Positions 23,280-31,520 of a stretch of DNA of 33,066 nt are shown piece by piece (position 1 is the stretch's first letter; the number at the start of each line of letters is the position of its first letter). Source of the stretch: Cytophagaceae bacterium SCN 52-12 (GTDB lineage: Bacteria; Bacteroidota; Bacteroidia; Cytophagales; Spirosomataceae); the NCBI GenBank assembly GCA_001724175.1, contig MEDT01000060.1, positions 2,152-35,217 on the forward strand, written 5' to 3'. A program made the translations under genes and the position numbers. Below the pieces are notes generated by a model that had not been told where the DNA came from, did no database searches, and worked only from the letters and a program-made list of their open reading frames with translations.

Positions 23280-24044
23280 TCAGAGCTCGCGGATCCAGAT
23301 ATTCCTGAAGCTTACCAGGTCGCCATGATCCTGCAGGCTGATAGGGCCTTTTCCGTGGGGCTTATTGATAGGCCTGCCGACATAGGGAGTCGTACCCTGG
23401 ATCTGCGTATGGAGCTGTACAACGACGCCGTTCAGCAGGACCGTCACATAGGCCGGCACAGTAACCATACCGTCTTTATTGAAGCGCGGAGCGGTATAAA
23501 TAACGTCGTAGGACTGCCATTCCCCCGGGGCCTTCACAGGATTTACCAGCGGCGGGGTCTGTTTGTAGATTGAGCCCGCCTGTCCGTTGGCATAAGTCCT
23601 GTTATTGTAGCTGTCGAGCACCTGGAGCTCGTAAATGCCCTGCAGGAAAATGCCGCTGTTGCCTCTTCCCTGGCCGCTTCCTTTCACTTCCGAAGGACTG
23701 CGCCACTCGATATGAAGCTGGAAATCACCGAATTCCTGCCTGGTCTGAATACCCCCTTTCTTAGGGGCTACCGTCATCGCCCCGTCTTTCACGGTAAACG
23801 GAGCAGGCGATTTGGCATCCTCAGAAGAAACCCATTGGTCGAGGCCGGAGCCGTCAAAAAGGACCAGCGCATCTGAAGGCGCCGTAGTGCCCAGGAGGTT
23901 GCCGGTCAGTGTGCCCGGCGTCACCAGCCTTGGTTCCGGATCCCACAGCTCGCTCGATTCGGGGGTCATTTTTTCAGGCTTAAGCTGCGCATAAGCCCCC
24001 GATAAAGTTAACAGGCCCAGCGCAGAAAGGATTATTCGCTTCAT
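23280..24044 (-). CDS. DUF1080 (3-keto-disaccharide hydrolase family) exported protein, 254 aa
   Basis: The signal peptide is about 1-19 (MKRIILSALGLLTLSGAYAQ). The DUF1080 domain (about 58-254) runs LVLFDGSGLDQW, FTVKDGAMTVAPKKGGIQT, FGDFQLHIEWRSPSE, GNSGIFLQGIYELQVLDSYN, GEWQSYDVIYTAPRF and KGPISLQDHGDLVSFRNIWI: a concanavalin-like beta-sandwich in a one-domain, stand-alone version. The family includes periplasmic hydrolases that cleave 3-keto sugars formed by an oxidoreductase; the substrate here is unknown. It is divergent from, and paralogous to, the N-terminal domain of the 599-aa protein. A lone TACTTTTG -7 box occurs at 24136-24129 on the minus strand with no clear -33. Confidence 0.9.
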   Translation of the reverse strand: MKRIILSALGLLTLSGAYAQLKPEKMTPESSELWDPEPRLVTPGTLTGNLLGTTAPSDALVLFDGSGLDQWVSSEDAKSPAPFTVKDGAMTVAPKKGGIQTRQEFGDFQLHIEWRSPSEVKGSGQGRGNSGIFLQGIYELQVLDSYNNRTYANGQAGSIYKQTPPLVNPVKAPGEWQSYDVIYTAPRFNKDGMVTVPAYVTVLLNGVVVQLHTQIQGTTPYVGRPINKPHGKGPISLQDHGDLVSFRNIWIREL

Positions 24045-24128
24045 GTGTCAGATATTTTTAAAAAATATTAAAAAATGGTAGTTACATTTGACTCGTTAGA
24101 GTAGGAAGCCCGGTATTTGCTCTTCTTC

Positions 24129-24136
24129 CAAAAGTA
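24129..24136 (-). promoter_or_regulatory. Possible -7 box for the minus-strand DUF1080 gene
   Basis: TACTTTTG on the minus strand matches TAnnTTTG, 85 nt upstream of the ATG at 24044. No TTG lies at the expected spacing. Confidence 0.35.
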
Positions 24137-24209
24137 GTACTTTGCCGGTAAACGAAATGACTATACAACGATAAAATTGTTTGGGAAGGCCGGCCGGAAT
24201 GAACAGACC

Positions 24210-24278
24210 GTTGCCAAAGGCAACATAACAGGGCCTCGGGACTGCAAGTCCCGAAGAGCGCGTTAAAGACACAGTGTC
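24210..24278 (+). other. Three successive small hairpins in the leader of the 599-aa gene
   Basis: GTTGCC-AAA-GGCAAC (24210-24224), TCGGGACT-GCA-AGTCCCGA (24236-24254) and GACAC-A-GTGTC (24268-24278) are perfect dyads with 3, 3 and 1 nt loops, lying 27-95 bp before the ATG at 24305. I do not recognise a known riboswitch consensus. They are candidates for leader regulation or a protein-binding array. Confidence 0.5.
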
Positions 24279-24304
24279 ACATCGTCTAATTATCACATTA
24301 TCCA

Positions 24305-26104
24305 ATGCCGCAAAACTATTTCAGAATTTTCAGTAAAAACCTGGCAGCTATCCTGGTATTGTCGGCCTTTACGGGCGGTCTTAATGCCCAGTCAATAGCG
24401 CTTCAGGACCTTTCCGCCTTCAGGAGCCCTTCGCCGAACTGGCAGCTTGCCGGCAGTGTCCGGGCTGATCCCGACGTTAAATACGACCTGCGGAAGGCTG
24501 CTGAAGGAAAGACGATACTTGTCAACCTTCCGGCAGATCCCAAGCAGTCCAAAGACATCTATTCCGTACAGGAGCACGGCGATGCGGATATTGAAATGGA
24601 GTTCATGATGGCCAAAGAGTCGAATTCCGGCATCTATCTCCAGGGGCGGTACGAGATACAGCTCCTCGACAGCTGGGGGAAAAAGCACGCGGCGGCGGGA
24701 GACTGCGGCGGGATTTACGAGCGTTGGGACGAAAGCAGGCCGCAGGGGCATAAAGGATACCAGGGCTATGCGCCGCGTCAGAATGCAAGCCGGGTAGCAG
24801 GGGTGTGGCAGAAGATCAGGATATCTTTTCAGGCTCCCAGGTTCGACAAGAGCGGTAAAAAGACTGAGAATGCGCGAATTCTCAGCATCTACCTGAACGA
24901 CCTGCTGATCCACGAGAACGTAGAGCTGACCGGACCCACCCGGGGCGGTATGAACAACGACGAAGTCGCCCGGGGGCCGCTTCGTTTCCAGGGCGATCAT
25001 GGCCCGGTGGCCTTCAGAAATATCGTCATCCGGCCGTTTGACGGCCCGAAGCCGTTTTTTAAGAAGCTGGGCTATATCGTTCACGACGGCCGGGTGCTCA
25101 AACAGGAACAGCTCGGCAGCCTGAAGCCGGTAAAAGAAGGGAAGGCATCCCTGATCGATAATTCGGTGTCTTCCCTGGCCAACAACTACGTGATCCGGTA
25201 TAAAGGGAAGATCGTTATCCCCGCGAAAGGGAAATATCGCTTTTCCGGCGATTTCCGGGGCGGCTACGGCAATCTCAGGGTCGGCGACCAGGTGGTTTTT
25301 CCGTTTGCCTGGCACAGGGACAGCCGGGAAGTCGAGCTTCCTGCAGGGGACCTGCCTTTCGAGTATTCCTACGCGAAGGTGAATGAAGGCGATAAACCCG
25401 GCTTCGGATTGTCGGTTTCAGGCCCGGGGATCAGGCAGACTGTGCTCAACGAAGCCGGATCCGTCGGCACATCGCAGGCTTCCGACCCGATCGGCCTGGA
25501 GCCCGACCGCGAGACCGCCATCCATCGCAGCTTTATTAATTTCGGAGGACAGCTGTTGCCTTACGGTGTTTCGGTCGGAAGCATCAGCGGCATAAACTAT
25601 TCGGTAAACCTTGCAAACGGAGCGCTTATCCGCAGTTGGAAAGGTCTTTTCCTGAACGTTACGCCCATGTGGCTCAGCCGCGGAAATGGTACTTCCACGC
25701 CGATGGGAAGCGTATTGGACCTGAGCGATGCGCCCCAGGTGTCGGCAGTAGGAGGGAAAGCTGCCGGGAACTACCTGCTGAAGGGCTACAAGGTCGACGA
25801 CAATAACAATCCTACCTTTCTCTATACTTTCGGCGGCGCCGGGTTCCAGGACAGGATCGTACCCGATTCTTCAGGCAGGTACCTCGACCGCACCGTCATG
25901 GCAGATGAGAAAGGCACCTCGTTCCGGTTCATTCTTGCCAGGGGCAGCGAGATTACGGAACAGCCCGGCGGGCTGTTCCTGGTCGACGGACAGTTTTTTA
26001 TCAGACTAAAGGAAGGCGGGCGCGCGGCAATCGAAGATAAGGACGGGGTAAAGCTGCTGGCAGTCGACGCTTCCGACAGGCTGACCTATTCCGTTATCTG
26101 GTAG
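24305..26104 (+). CDS. Multidomain exported protein: DUF1080 domain plus PA14-like and C-terminal domains, 599 aa
   Basis: The signal peptide is about 1-29 (MPQNYFRIFSKNLAAILVLS, ending LNAQ). The DUF1080 domain (about 35-250) includes DADIEMEFMMAKESNSGIYL, GRYEIQLLDSWGKKH, GVWQKIRISFQAPRF and HGPVAFRNIVIRPF. Residues about 255-390 read as a PA14-like sandwich (GKYRFSGDFRGGYGNLRVG, VELPAGDLPFEYSY). Residues about 400-599 have an AIHRSFINFGGQLLPYGVSV and GALIRSWKGLFLNVTPMWLS pattern, which I have seen attached to cytochrome c or sugar-dehydrogenase-like proteins; this is recall. It heads a tight operon, 36 bp before the propeller-cupredoxin gene. Periplasmic location is likely. Confidence 0.82.
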   Translation: MPQNYFRIFSKNLAAILVLSAFTGGLNAQSIALQDLSAFRSPSPNWQLAGSVRADPDVKYDLRKAAEGKTILVNLPADPKQSKDIYSVQEHGDADIEMEFMMAKESNSGIYLQGRYEIQLLDSWGKKHAAAGDCGGIYERWDESRPQGHKGYQGYAPRQNASRVAGVWQKIRISFQAPRFDKSGKKTENARILSIYLNDLLIHENVELTGPTRGGMNNDEVARGPLRFQGDHGPVAFRNIVIRPFDGPKPFFKKLGYIVHDGRVLKQEQLGSLKPVKEGKASLIDNSVSSLANNYVIRYKGKIVIPAKGKYRFSGDFRGGYGNLRVGDQVVFPFAWHRDSREVELPAGDLPFEYSYAKVNEGDKPGFGLSVSGPGIRQTVLNEAGSVGTSQASDPIGLEPDRETAIHRSFINFGGQLLPYGVSVGSISGINYSVNLANGALIRSWKGLFLNVTPMWLSRGNGTSTPMGSVLDLSDAPQVSAVGGKAAGNYLLKGYKVDDNNNPTFLYTFGGAGFQDRIVPDSSGRYLDRTVMADEKGTSFRFILARGSEITEQPGGLFLVDGQFFIRLKEGGRAAIEDKDGVKLLAVDASDRLTYSVIW

Positions 26105-26140
26105 TTCCCAAGGCATAAACCGACAAATCGGATCAGAATC

Positions 26141-28216
26141 ATGAAAGATATCAGACGACAATTTTCCAGGCTGTTTTTGATCGGGCTTTCGCTCGGATTT
26201 TCTCAGCTTCCGGCCCAGAATAAATCGTTGCCCGCAACGGAAGATAATTATTACAGCATGCAGCGCCTGCCGATCCCGGAAGGGATCGTCCTGGAAGCCG
26301 GCGGGCTCGTAACGCTGCCGAACGGATCGCTGGCGCTTGCTACGCGGAGAGGGGATGTATGGATTATTGACAATCCCGACGGCCGCAATAACACCCGTCC
26401 TTATTACCGTAAATTTGCCAGCGGCCTTCATGAGATCCTGGGACTGGCTTATTATGACGGAGACCTGATCATGGCCCAGCGCAGCGAGCTTACCCGGATA
26501 AAGGATACCAACAAGGACGGGAGGGCGGATGTCTACGAAACGGTTTATTCCTGGCCTGTCAGCGGGCATTACCATGAGTACAGCTACGGCCCCAGATTCC
26601 TGCCCGACGGGAGTATGATCGTGACCGGCAACGTGGCTTTCGGGGATAACGACTGGTGGGCCGGGCAAAGCAGGGTGCCCTGGAGAGGCTGGGCGATGCG
26701 GGTGACGCTCGACGGAAAGATGGAGCCCTGGGCAGCGGGGGCAAGGTCGCCGGCAGGGATAGGCATTGTCGACGGAGAATTTTTTTACAGTGAAAACCAG
26801 GGCGACTGGATGGGGTCCGGATACATTACCCATGTGGAAAAAGGAGATTTCCTGGGTCACCCGGCAGGCCTGAGATGGGCCGACAGGCCTGAATCGCCGG
26901 TAAAGGTCAGGCAGAGCGACATCTATTCACGGGTAGACCCGAGAATCAGCCCGGAAGGGGGACCTTATGTAAAGCCGGAAAACCTACCCGAAAGAGGGAA
27001 AGCCCTTTTCGAGGTGGCGAAAGAGGTGCCGGGGATCAAGACGCCGGCCGTATGGCTCCCGCACGGCATACTCGGCATCTCTACTTCTGATATTACCACC
27101 ATTCCGAAGGACCACCTTTTCGGGCCTTTCGGAGGGCAGATGCTGGTAGGCGACCAGGGCCAAAGCAAGATTTCGAGAGTTTTCCTGGAAAAGGTGAAGG
27201 GACAGTACCAGGGCGGGGCCGTCCTGTTCAGGGAAGGATTCCGCTCGGGCGTGATGCGCATGACGTGGGGGCACGACGGTTCGCTGTACGTAGGCCAGAC
27301 CAACAGGGGATGGGGCTCTACCGGCCCTGACGACTATGCATTGCAGCGTGTGGTCTATACAGGCAGGACCCCCTTCGAGATACTGAAAATTTCGGCTCAG
27401 CCCGACGGCTTTGAAATCGAGTTTACCCAGCCGGTCGACAAAGCTTCGGCGGAAGATGTGAACGGTTACGATATCACAGGATTTATCTATAAATATCACC
27501 CGGTATACGGCAGTCCCGTCATCGACGATCAAAACTGTGCGATCAAAGGGATCAAGGTTTCTTCCGACGGAAAAAAAGTGCGTTTGCTCGTAGAAGGGCT
27601 GAGAGAGAAATATATCCACGAGATCAAGCTTCCCGGGCTGAAAAACGGGGAGGGAAATGCATTGCTGCATAACACGGCCTACTACACGCTCAACGCCGTA
27701 CCCGACGGAGCGAAGCTGACCGGGTACAAAGCTGTAAAGGCCGCTCCCCGGAACGCTCCGGAAGCCGCCGCCGCGCATGCGCACGGGCATACGTCAAAGC
27801 TGGCCAAACGGACCGTGACGCAGCCGTCCGAATGGAGCGGCGGCCCCGACCAGACGTTTGTACTGGGTACGGAGCCGGGACTGCATTTCGATAAAAAAGA
27901 GCTTGTCGTGAAAGCAGGAAGCCGGATTAAGCTTACCATGACCAACACGGACGACATGCCCCATAATTTCCTGCTCGTGACCAGGGGCAGCGCAAATTCG
28001 GTGGGAGAAGCCGCTATCAACCTCGGATTGAAAGGCAATGAGCTGGGCTACGTACCCGACCTGCCTTCGGTACTCAGCCATACCAAACTGATCGAGCCCG
28101 GCGGGGCGGACACGATCTATTTTATAGCGCCGTCGGAGCCGGGGGAATACACCTATGTATGCACTTATCCCGGGCATTACTTCTCAATGCAGGGGACTCT
28201 GAAAGTTGTTCCATGA
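26141..28216 (+). CDS. Dehydrogenase-type beta-propeller fused to a type-1 copper cupredoxin, 691 aa
   Basis: The signal peptide is about 1-25 (MKDIRRQFSRLFLIGLSLGF, ending LPAQ). Residues about 35-400 form a sugar-dehydrogenase-like or 'membrane-bound dehydrogenase' beta-propeller: LPIPEGIVLEAGGLVTLPNG, HEILGLAYYDGDLIMAQRSE, a Ca-type DTNKDGRADVYE loop, YGPRFLPDGSMIVTGNVAFG, SPAGIGIVDGEFFYSENQGD and WGHDGSLYVGQTNRGWG. Residues about 400-530 form an Ig-like domain, then an Ala/His-rich linker (AAAAHAHGHTSK). Residues about 580-691 are an auracyanin/plastocyanin-type cupredoxin with ligands His608, Cys674, His679 and Met683 (PHNF and CTYPGHYFSMQG). Relatives usually carry cytochrome c in this place. 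Electrons from substrate oxidation would pass to copper; PQQ is not proven. The stop overlaps the sulfatase start (ATGA, 28213-28216). Confidence 0.85.
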   Translation: MKDIRRQFSRLFLIGLSLGFSQLPAQNKSLPATEDNYYSMQRLPIPEGIVLEAGGLVTLPNGSLALATRRGDVWIIDNPDGRNNTRPYYRKFASGLHEILGLAYYDGDLIMAQRSELTRIKDTNKDGRADVYETVYSWPVSGHYHEYSYGPRFLPDGSMIVTGNVAFGDNDWWAGQSRVPWRGWAMRVTLDGKMEPWAAGARSPAGIGIVDGEFFYSENQGDWMGSGYITHVEKGDFLGHPAGLRWADRPESPVKVRQSDIYSRVDPRISPEGGPYVKPENLPERGKALFEVAKEVPGIKTPAVWLPHGILGISTSDITTIPKDHLFGPFGGQMLVGDQGQSKISRVFLEKVKGQYQGGAVLFREGFRSGVMRMTWGHDGSLYVGQTNRGWGSTGPDDYALQRVVYTGRTPFEILKISAQPDGFEIEFTQPVDKASAEDVNGYDITGFIYKYHPVYGSPVIDDQNCAIKGIKVSSDGKKVRLLVEGLREKYIHEIKLPGLKNGEGNALLHNTAYYTLNAVPDGAKLTGYKAVKAAPRNAPEAAAAHAHGHTSKLAKRTVTQPSEWSGGPDQTFVLGTEPGLHFDKKELVVKAGSRIKLTMTNTDDMPHNFLLVTRGSANSVGEAAINLGLKGNELGYVPDLPSVLSHTKLIEPGGADTIYFIAPSEPGEYTYVCTYPGHYFSMQGTLKVVP

Positions 28217-29670
28217 ACCGGTTCGCTGTCGGCTGCCTGGCTGCAGGGGTCTTCCTGTGGGCGTCATTCAGCGGGATGAGGCCCGCTGAAGCACCTCCTA
28301 ACATCATTTTTATCATAGCAGATGACGTTAGCCTGGAGGACATAGGGGTTTACGGGAACAAGCACATCCGTACGCCACACATAGACCGGCTGGCCCGTAA
28401 CGGCCTGCGGTTCGACAATGTTTTCCTGACCGCCAGCTCCTGCAGTCCGAGCCGGATCAGCATCCTGACCGGGCGGTATCCGCACAATACAGGGGCGGCA
28501 GAACTGCATACCGAGGCGCCGTCCCACCTGGTTTTTTTTCCTGAAGTTCTCAGGAACGCCGGCTATTTTACCGCCCTGGCCGGGAAATGGCACGAGGGAC
28601 GCCACACCGCAAGAGCCTACGATACGCTACTGGTCGACAAGAAAGCGAATGGCGAGGGCGGCGAGGCGCAATGGCTGTCTTTGCTGAAGAGCGTGCCCGC
28701 AAACCGGCCGTTTTTCCTATGGCTTTCTCCCTACGACGCCCACCGGGACTGGTCGGCCGATAGCGCGTTTGCCAGGCCGTACAAGCCGGAAGAAGTATAT
28801 GTTCCGGAAATGCTTGCAGACGACGCAGATACCCGGCGGGACCTTGCCTCCTACTACAACGAGATCACCCGCATGGATGAATACATAGGCAGACTTACCG
28901 GCGAGCTGGAGCGTAGAAACCTGCTCGGCAACACCCTGATCGTGTTTACGTCGGATAACCCGAGGGCTTTTACAGGGAGCAAGACCAGGCTTCGCGACAA
29001 CGGTATCAGGACTCCTTTCGTGATGCATTGGCCCAAAGGGATCCGCAAAGCCGGGCATACGTCAGAGGCGCTGATCAGCAGCATTGACATCGCGCCTACG
29101 CTTTTGCAGGCGACGGGCGTTCAGATTCCACGGGAGATACAGGGGAAAAGCTTTTTCCGGCTGATATCCTCGCCCGGGCTCCCTTTCCGGCAATATGTAT
29201 TTGCCGAGCACAACTGGCATGACTACGAGGCGTATGAACGCGCCGTACGTACCGCCGACTATCTGTATGTGCTCAACGAACGCAGCAGCTTCACCAACGA
29301 AGGGCCGATTGATGCCGTGCAGAGCCCGGCCGCGCGGTCTCTGAAGGCGCTTAAAGCCGGAAAGGGGCTGACGCCGTACCAGCAGGAAGCTTATATACAT
29401 CCCCGTCCCCGGGAGGAATTGTATGATAACAGGAAGGACCCGGCCCAGGTTTACAATATGATCGGGGACAAAGCCAGGGATGCGGCGCAGCAGCTTCGCC
29501 GGGTTCTCCGCCAATGGCAGGAGGAAACGGGTGACACCCTCCCTGACTCCGTTACCCGGGACTGGTATCATCGCGAGACCGGCAAGGCGCTTAAGCAGAA
29601 AGGCATCCGCGGCGAGATGCCCGGCGCTGCCGTGAGGGCAGATACCATTACTTCTCCCGGGCCGTTTTGA
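28213..29670 (+). CDS. S1-family sulfatase (formylglycine type), exported, 485 aa
   Basis: The signal peptide is about 1-27. The N-terminal part is the alkaline-phosphatase-like sulfatase fold: NIIFIIADDVSLEDIGVYGN with metal ligands Asp37 and Asp38, the maturation motif C-S-P-S-R at 77-81 (Cys77 becomes formylglycine), SILTGRYPHNTG, ALAGKWHEG, LWLSPYDAHRDW and FTSDNPRAFTGSKTRLRDNG (metal Asp/Asn and Lys). Removal of sulfate from a sugar is the family role. The start at 28213 overlaps the upstream stop; the longer frame to 28159 lies inside the cupredoxin gene and lacks a signal. A formylglycine-generating enzyme must be encoded elsewhere. The subfamily was not assigned. Confidence 0.92.
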   Translation: MNRFAVGCLAAGVFLWASFSGMRPAEAPPNIIFIIADDVSLEDIGVYGNKHIRTPHIDRLARNGLRFDNVFLTASSCSPSRISILTGRYPHNTGAAELHTEAPSHLVFFPEVLRNAGYFTALAGKWHEGRHTARAYDTLLVDKKANGEGGEAQWLSLLKSVPANRPFFLWLSPYDAHRDWSADSAFARPYKPEEVYVPEMLADDADTRRDLASYYNEITRMDEYIGRLTGELERRNLLGNTLIVFTSDNPRAFTGSKTRLRDNGIRTPFVMHWPKGIRKAGHTSEALISSIDIAPTLLQATGVQIPREIQGKSFFRLISSPGLPFRQYVFAEHNWHDYEAYERAVRTADYLYVLNERSSFTNEGPIDAVQSPAARSLKALKAGKGLTPYQQEAYIHPRPREELYDNRKDPAQVYNMIGDKARDAAQQLRRVLRQWQEETGDTLPDSVTRDWYHRETGKALKQKGIRGEMPGAAVRADTITSPGPF

Positions 29671-29759
29671 CAAATACCCGCCGGCAGCACAAGTGAGCGC
29701 CGCCTTGTTGGCGGTGATACAGGTAGTATGGCGCCCGTTTGAAAAAATGTTAGAAAATG

Positions 29760-29793
29760 AAAAAAGGCTGCTTCTTCTTGCGCCTCTTTTTTT
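29760..29793 (+). terminator. Probable intrinsic terminator of the sulfatase operon
   Basis: GGC-T-GC (29766-29771) pairs with GC-GCC (29780-29784) around a TTCTTCTT loop, flanked by an A-run on the left and CTTTTTTT on the right. The stem is short with one bulge. The nadB -7 box lies immediately downstream. Confidence 0.5.
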
Positions 29794-29795
29794 GA

Positions 29796-29803
29796 TATGT
29801 TTG
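29796..29803 (+). promoter_or_regulatory. -7 box (TATGTTTG) before nadB
   Basis: TATGTTTG matches TAnnTTTG and ends 47 nt before the nadB ATG. The -33 region has only TTC at about the right spacing (TTG at 29778-29780 is 15 nt away). It implies nadB has its own promoter separate from the sulfatase operon. Confidence 0.5.
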
Positions 29804-29850
29804 CCCTGCGGTAAGTATTAGATAAACGAAGATATTCAAAACAGGTAGAG

Positions 29851-31425
29851 ATGGCCAACTACGATTTTCTTATTATAGGATCGGGAATCGCCGGTTTAAG
29901 TTATGCTGTCAAGCTGGCCCGTCATTTTGACAGCGAAGACAAGCCCGTGTCTATCGCGGTCATAACGAAGGTACAGGCCGATGAAACCAACACGAAATAT
30001 GCCCAGGGCGGGATAGCCGCCGTGTGGGCCGAGTCCGATTCGTTTGAAAAGCATATAGCCGATACAATTGATGCCGGCGACGGGATCAATAATAAAAAAG
30101 TCGTGGAAATGGTCGTCCGGGAGGCCCCGGGGAGGATCCAGGAGCTCATCGACTACGGTACCCGTTTCGACAGAGAGCCTGACGGCGATTACGACCTCGC
30201 CATGGAGGGCGGGCATTCCGATCACAGGATACTCCACTTTAAAGATATTACCGGGGCTGAAATAGAGCGCGCTTTGCTGGAAGAAGCGGGAAGACATAAG
30301 AGCATCCAGATCTTTACCCATTATTATGCGGTCGAGCTGATCACCCAGCACCACCTGGGAGAGACGGTCTACAGGTACAGGGATGACATACAATGCTACG
30401 GCGCTTATGTGCTCAACCGCGAAACCGGCGCTGTAGAGAGATTTCTTTCAAAAGCTACCCTGCTGGCTACCGGGGGTATCGGGAGCATTTACCAGAGCAC
30501 GACCAACCCTACCATCGCTACGGGCGACGGCATCGCGATGGCTTACCGGGCAAAGGGGATCTGTGACAATATGGAGTTTATCCAGTTTCATCCTACCAGC
30601 TTTTACCTGCCCGGCCGCAAGCCTTCCTTCCTTATATCGGAGGCGGTAAGAGGGTTCGGCGGGATACTCAAGCATGCCGACGGGAGCACGTTTATGGCTA
30701 AATACGATGAACGGGAGTCGCTTGCTCCCCGCGATATCACAGCCCGTGCGATAGATTCGGAAATGAAAAAAAGAGGGGTCGACCACGTGTACCTGGATGT
30801 ACGCCATCTGGACTATGAAAAGTTCAGAGATCATTTCCCGAATATCAACCAATACTGCCTGGATCACGGGGTGGATGTGAGAGAAAGCATGATCCCCGTG
30901 GTACCGGCGCACCATTTCCTGTGCGGAGGCATAAGGGTAAACGAATGGGGGCAGACCAATATCCGGCAGCTATACGCGGTTGGGGAATGCGCATGCACAG
31001 GATTGCACGGCGCCAACCGGCTGGCTTCCAATTCCCTCCTGGAAGCGGTAGTTTTCGGCCACCGCGCCTACCTGCACACCATTGAGAGTTACGACGATAT
31101 AGTCGTACCCGACCATGTTCCCGAATGGGATGATTCGGGTACGACCCACCCGGAGGAACAGGTGCTGGTGACGGAAATGACGCGGGAGCTGAACAGTGTG
31201 ATGTCGAACTATGTGGGTATTGTCAGGACCTACAGGCGTCTCAAAAGGGCTTACGACCGTGTAGAGCTGCTCTATCGCGAGCATGAGAAGCTCTACCGCG
31301 AATCCAAGGTTTCGGTACCGATCTGCGAACTGAGGAATATGATCAACGTATCTTATCTTGTGATCAAGATGGCGATGGCCCGGCGCGAAAACGTCGGCCT
31401 GCATTTTAACCAGGATAACGCGTAG
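29851..31425 (+). CDS. nadB: L-aspartate oxidase (NadB), 524 aa
   Basis: The protein belongs to the fumarate reductase/succinate dehydrogenase flavoprotein family. The FAD Rossmann motif is FLIIGSGIAGLSYAVKLA (residues about 5-23), followed by KYAQGGIAAVWAESDS, LLATGGIGSIYQSTTNPTIA, FIQFHPTSFYLPG, APRDITARAID, VPAHHFLCGGI and ACTGLHGANRLASNSLLEAV, with a helical C-terminal domain after about 430. It oxidises aspartate to iminoaspartate for NAD biosynthesis with NadA (not in this window). The length is normal for the family and the start ATG is clear. Confidence 0.96.
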   Translation: MANYDFLIIGSGIAGLSYAVKLARHFDSEDKPVSIAVITKVQADETNTKYAQGGIAAVWAESDSFEKHIADTIDAGDGINNKKVVEMVVREAPGRIQELIDYGTRFDREPDGDYDLAMEGGHSDHRILHFKDITGAEIERALLEEAGRHKSIQIFTHYYAVELITQHHLGETVYRYRDDIQCYGAYVLNRETGAVERFLSKATLLATGGIGSIYQSTTNPTIATGDGIAMAYRAKGICDNMEFIQFHPTSFYLPGRKPSFLISEAVRGFGGILKHADGSTFMAKYDERESLAPRDITARAIDSEMKKRGVDHVYLDVRHLDYEKFRDHFPNINQYCLDHGVDVRESMIPVVPAHHFLCGGIRVNEWGQTNIRQLYAVGECACTGLHGANRLASNSLLEAVVFGHRAYLHTIESYDDIVVPDHVPEWDDSGTTHPEEQVLVTEMTRELNSVMSNYVGIVRTYRRLKRAYDRVELLYREHEKLYRESKVSVPICELRNMINVSYLVIKMAMARRENVGLHFNQDNA

Positions 31426-31469
31426 GGGAGAGGTGATAGTGTAAATGTGACAGATATCGGGTAAATTGC

Positions 31470-31502
31470 GGCTGATAATCTTCTGTATCTTCATAATCAG
31501 CC
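31470..31502. repeat. Inverted repeat between nadB and the TonB receptor
   Basis: GGCTGAT (31470-31476) and ATCAGCC (31496-31502) pair perfectly around a 19-nt loop with two further pairs. It lies 18 bp before the receptor start codon and has no T tract; it may shape the receptor's leader or protect the nadB 3' end. Confidence 0.45.
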
Positions 31503-31520
31503 AAATCCAACCTCCTGAAA

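Noticed and set aside
24210-24278. Known riboswitch (cobalamin, TPP, SAM or similar)
   Set aside because: The hairpins are there, but none of the conserved core sequences I know were found.
26984-27790. 268-aa minus-strand frame inside the propeller gene
   Set aside because: It is a shadow; the plus-strand propeller and cupredoxin motifs are unambiguous.
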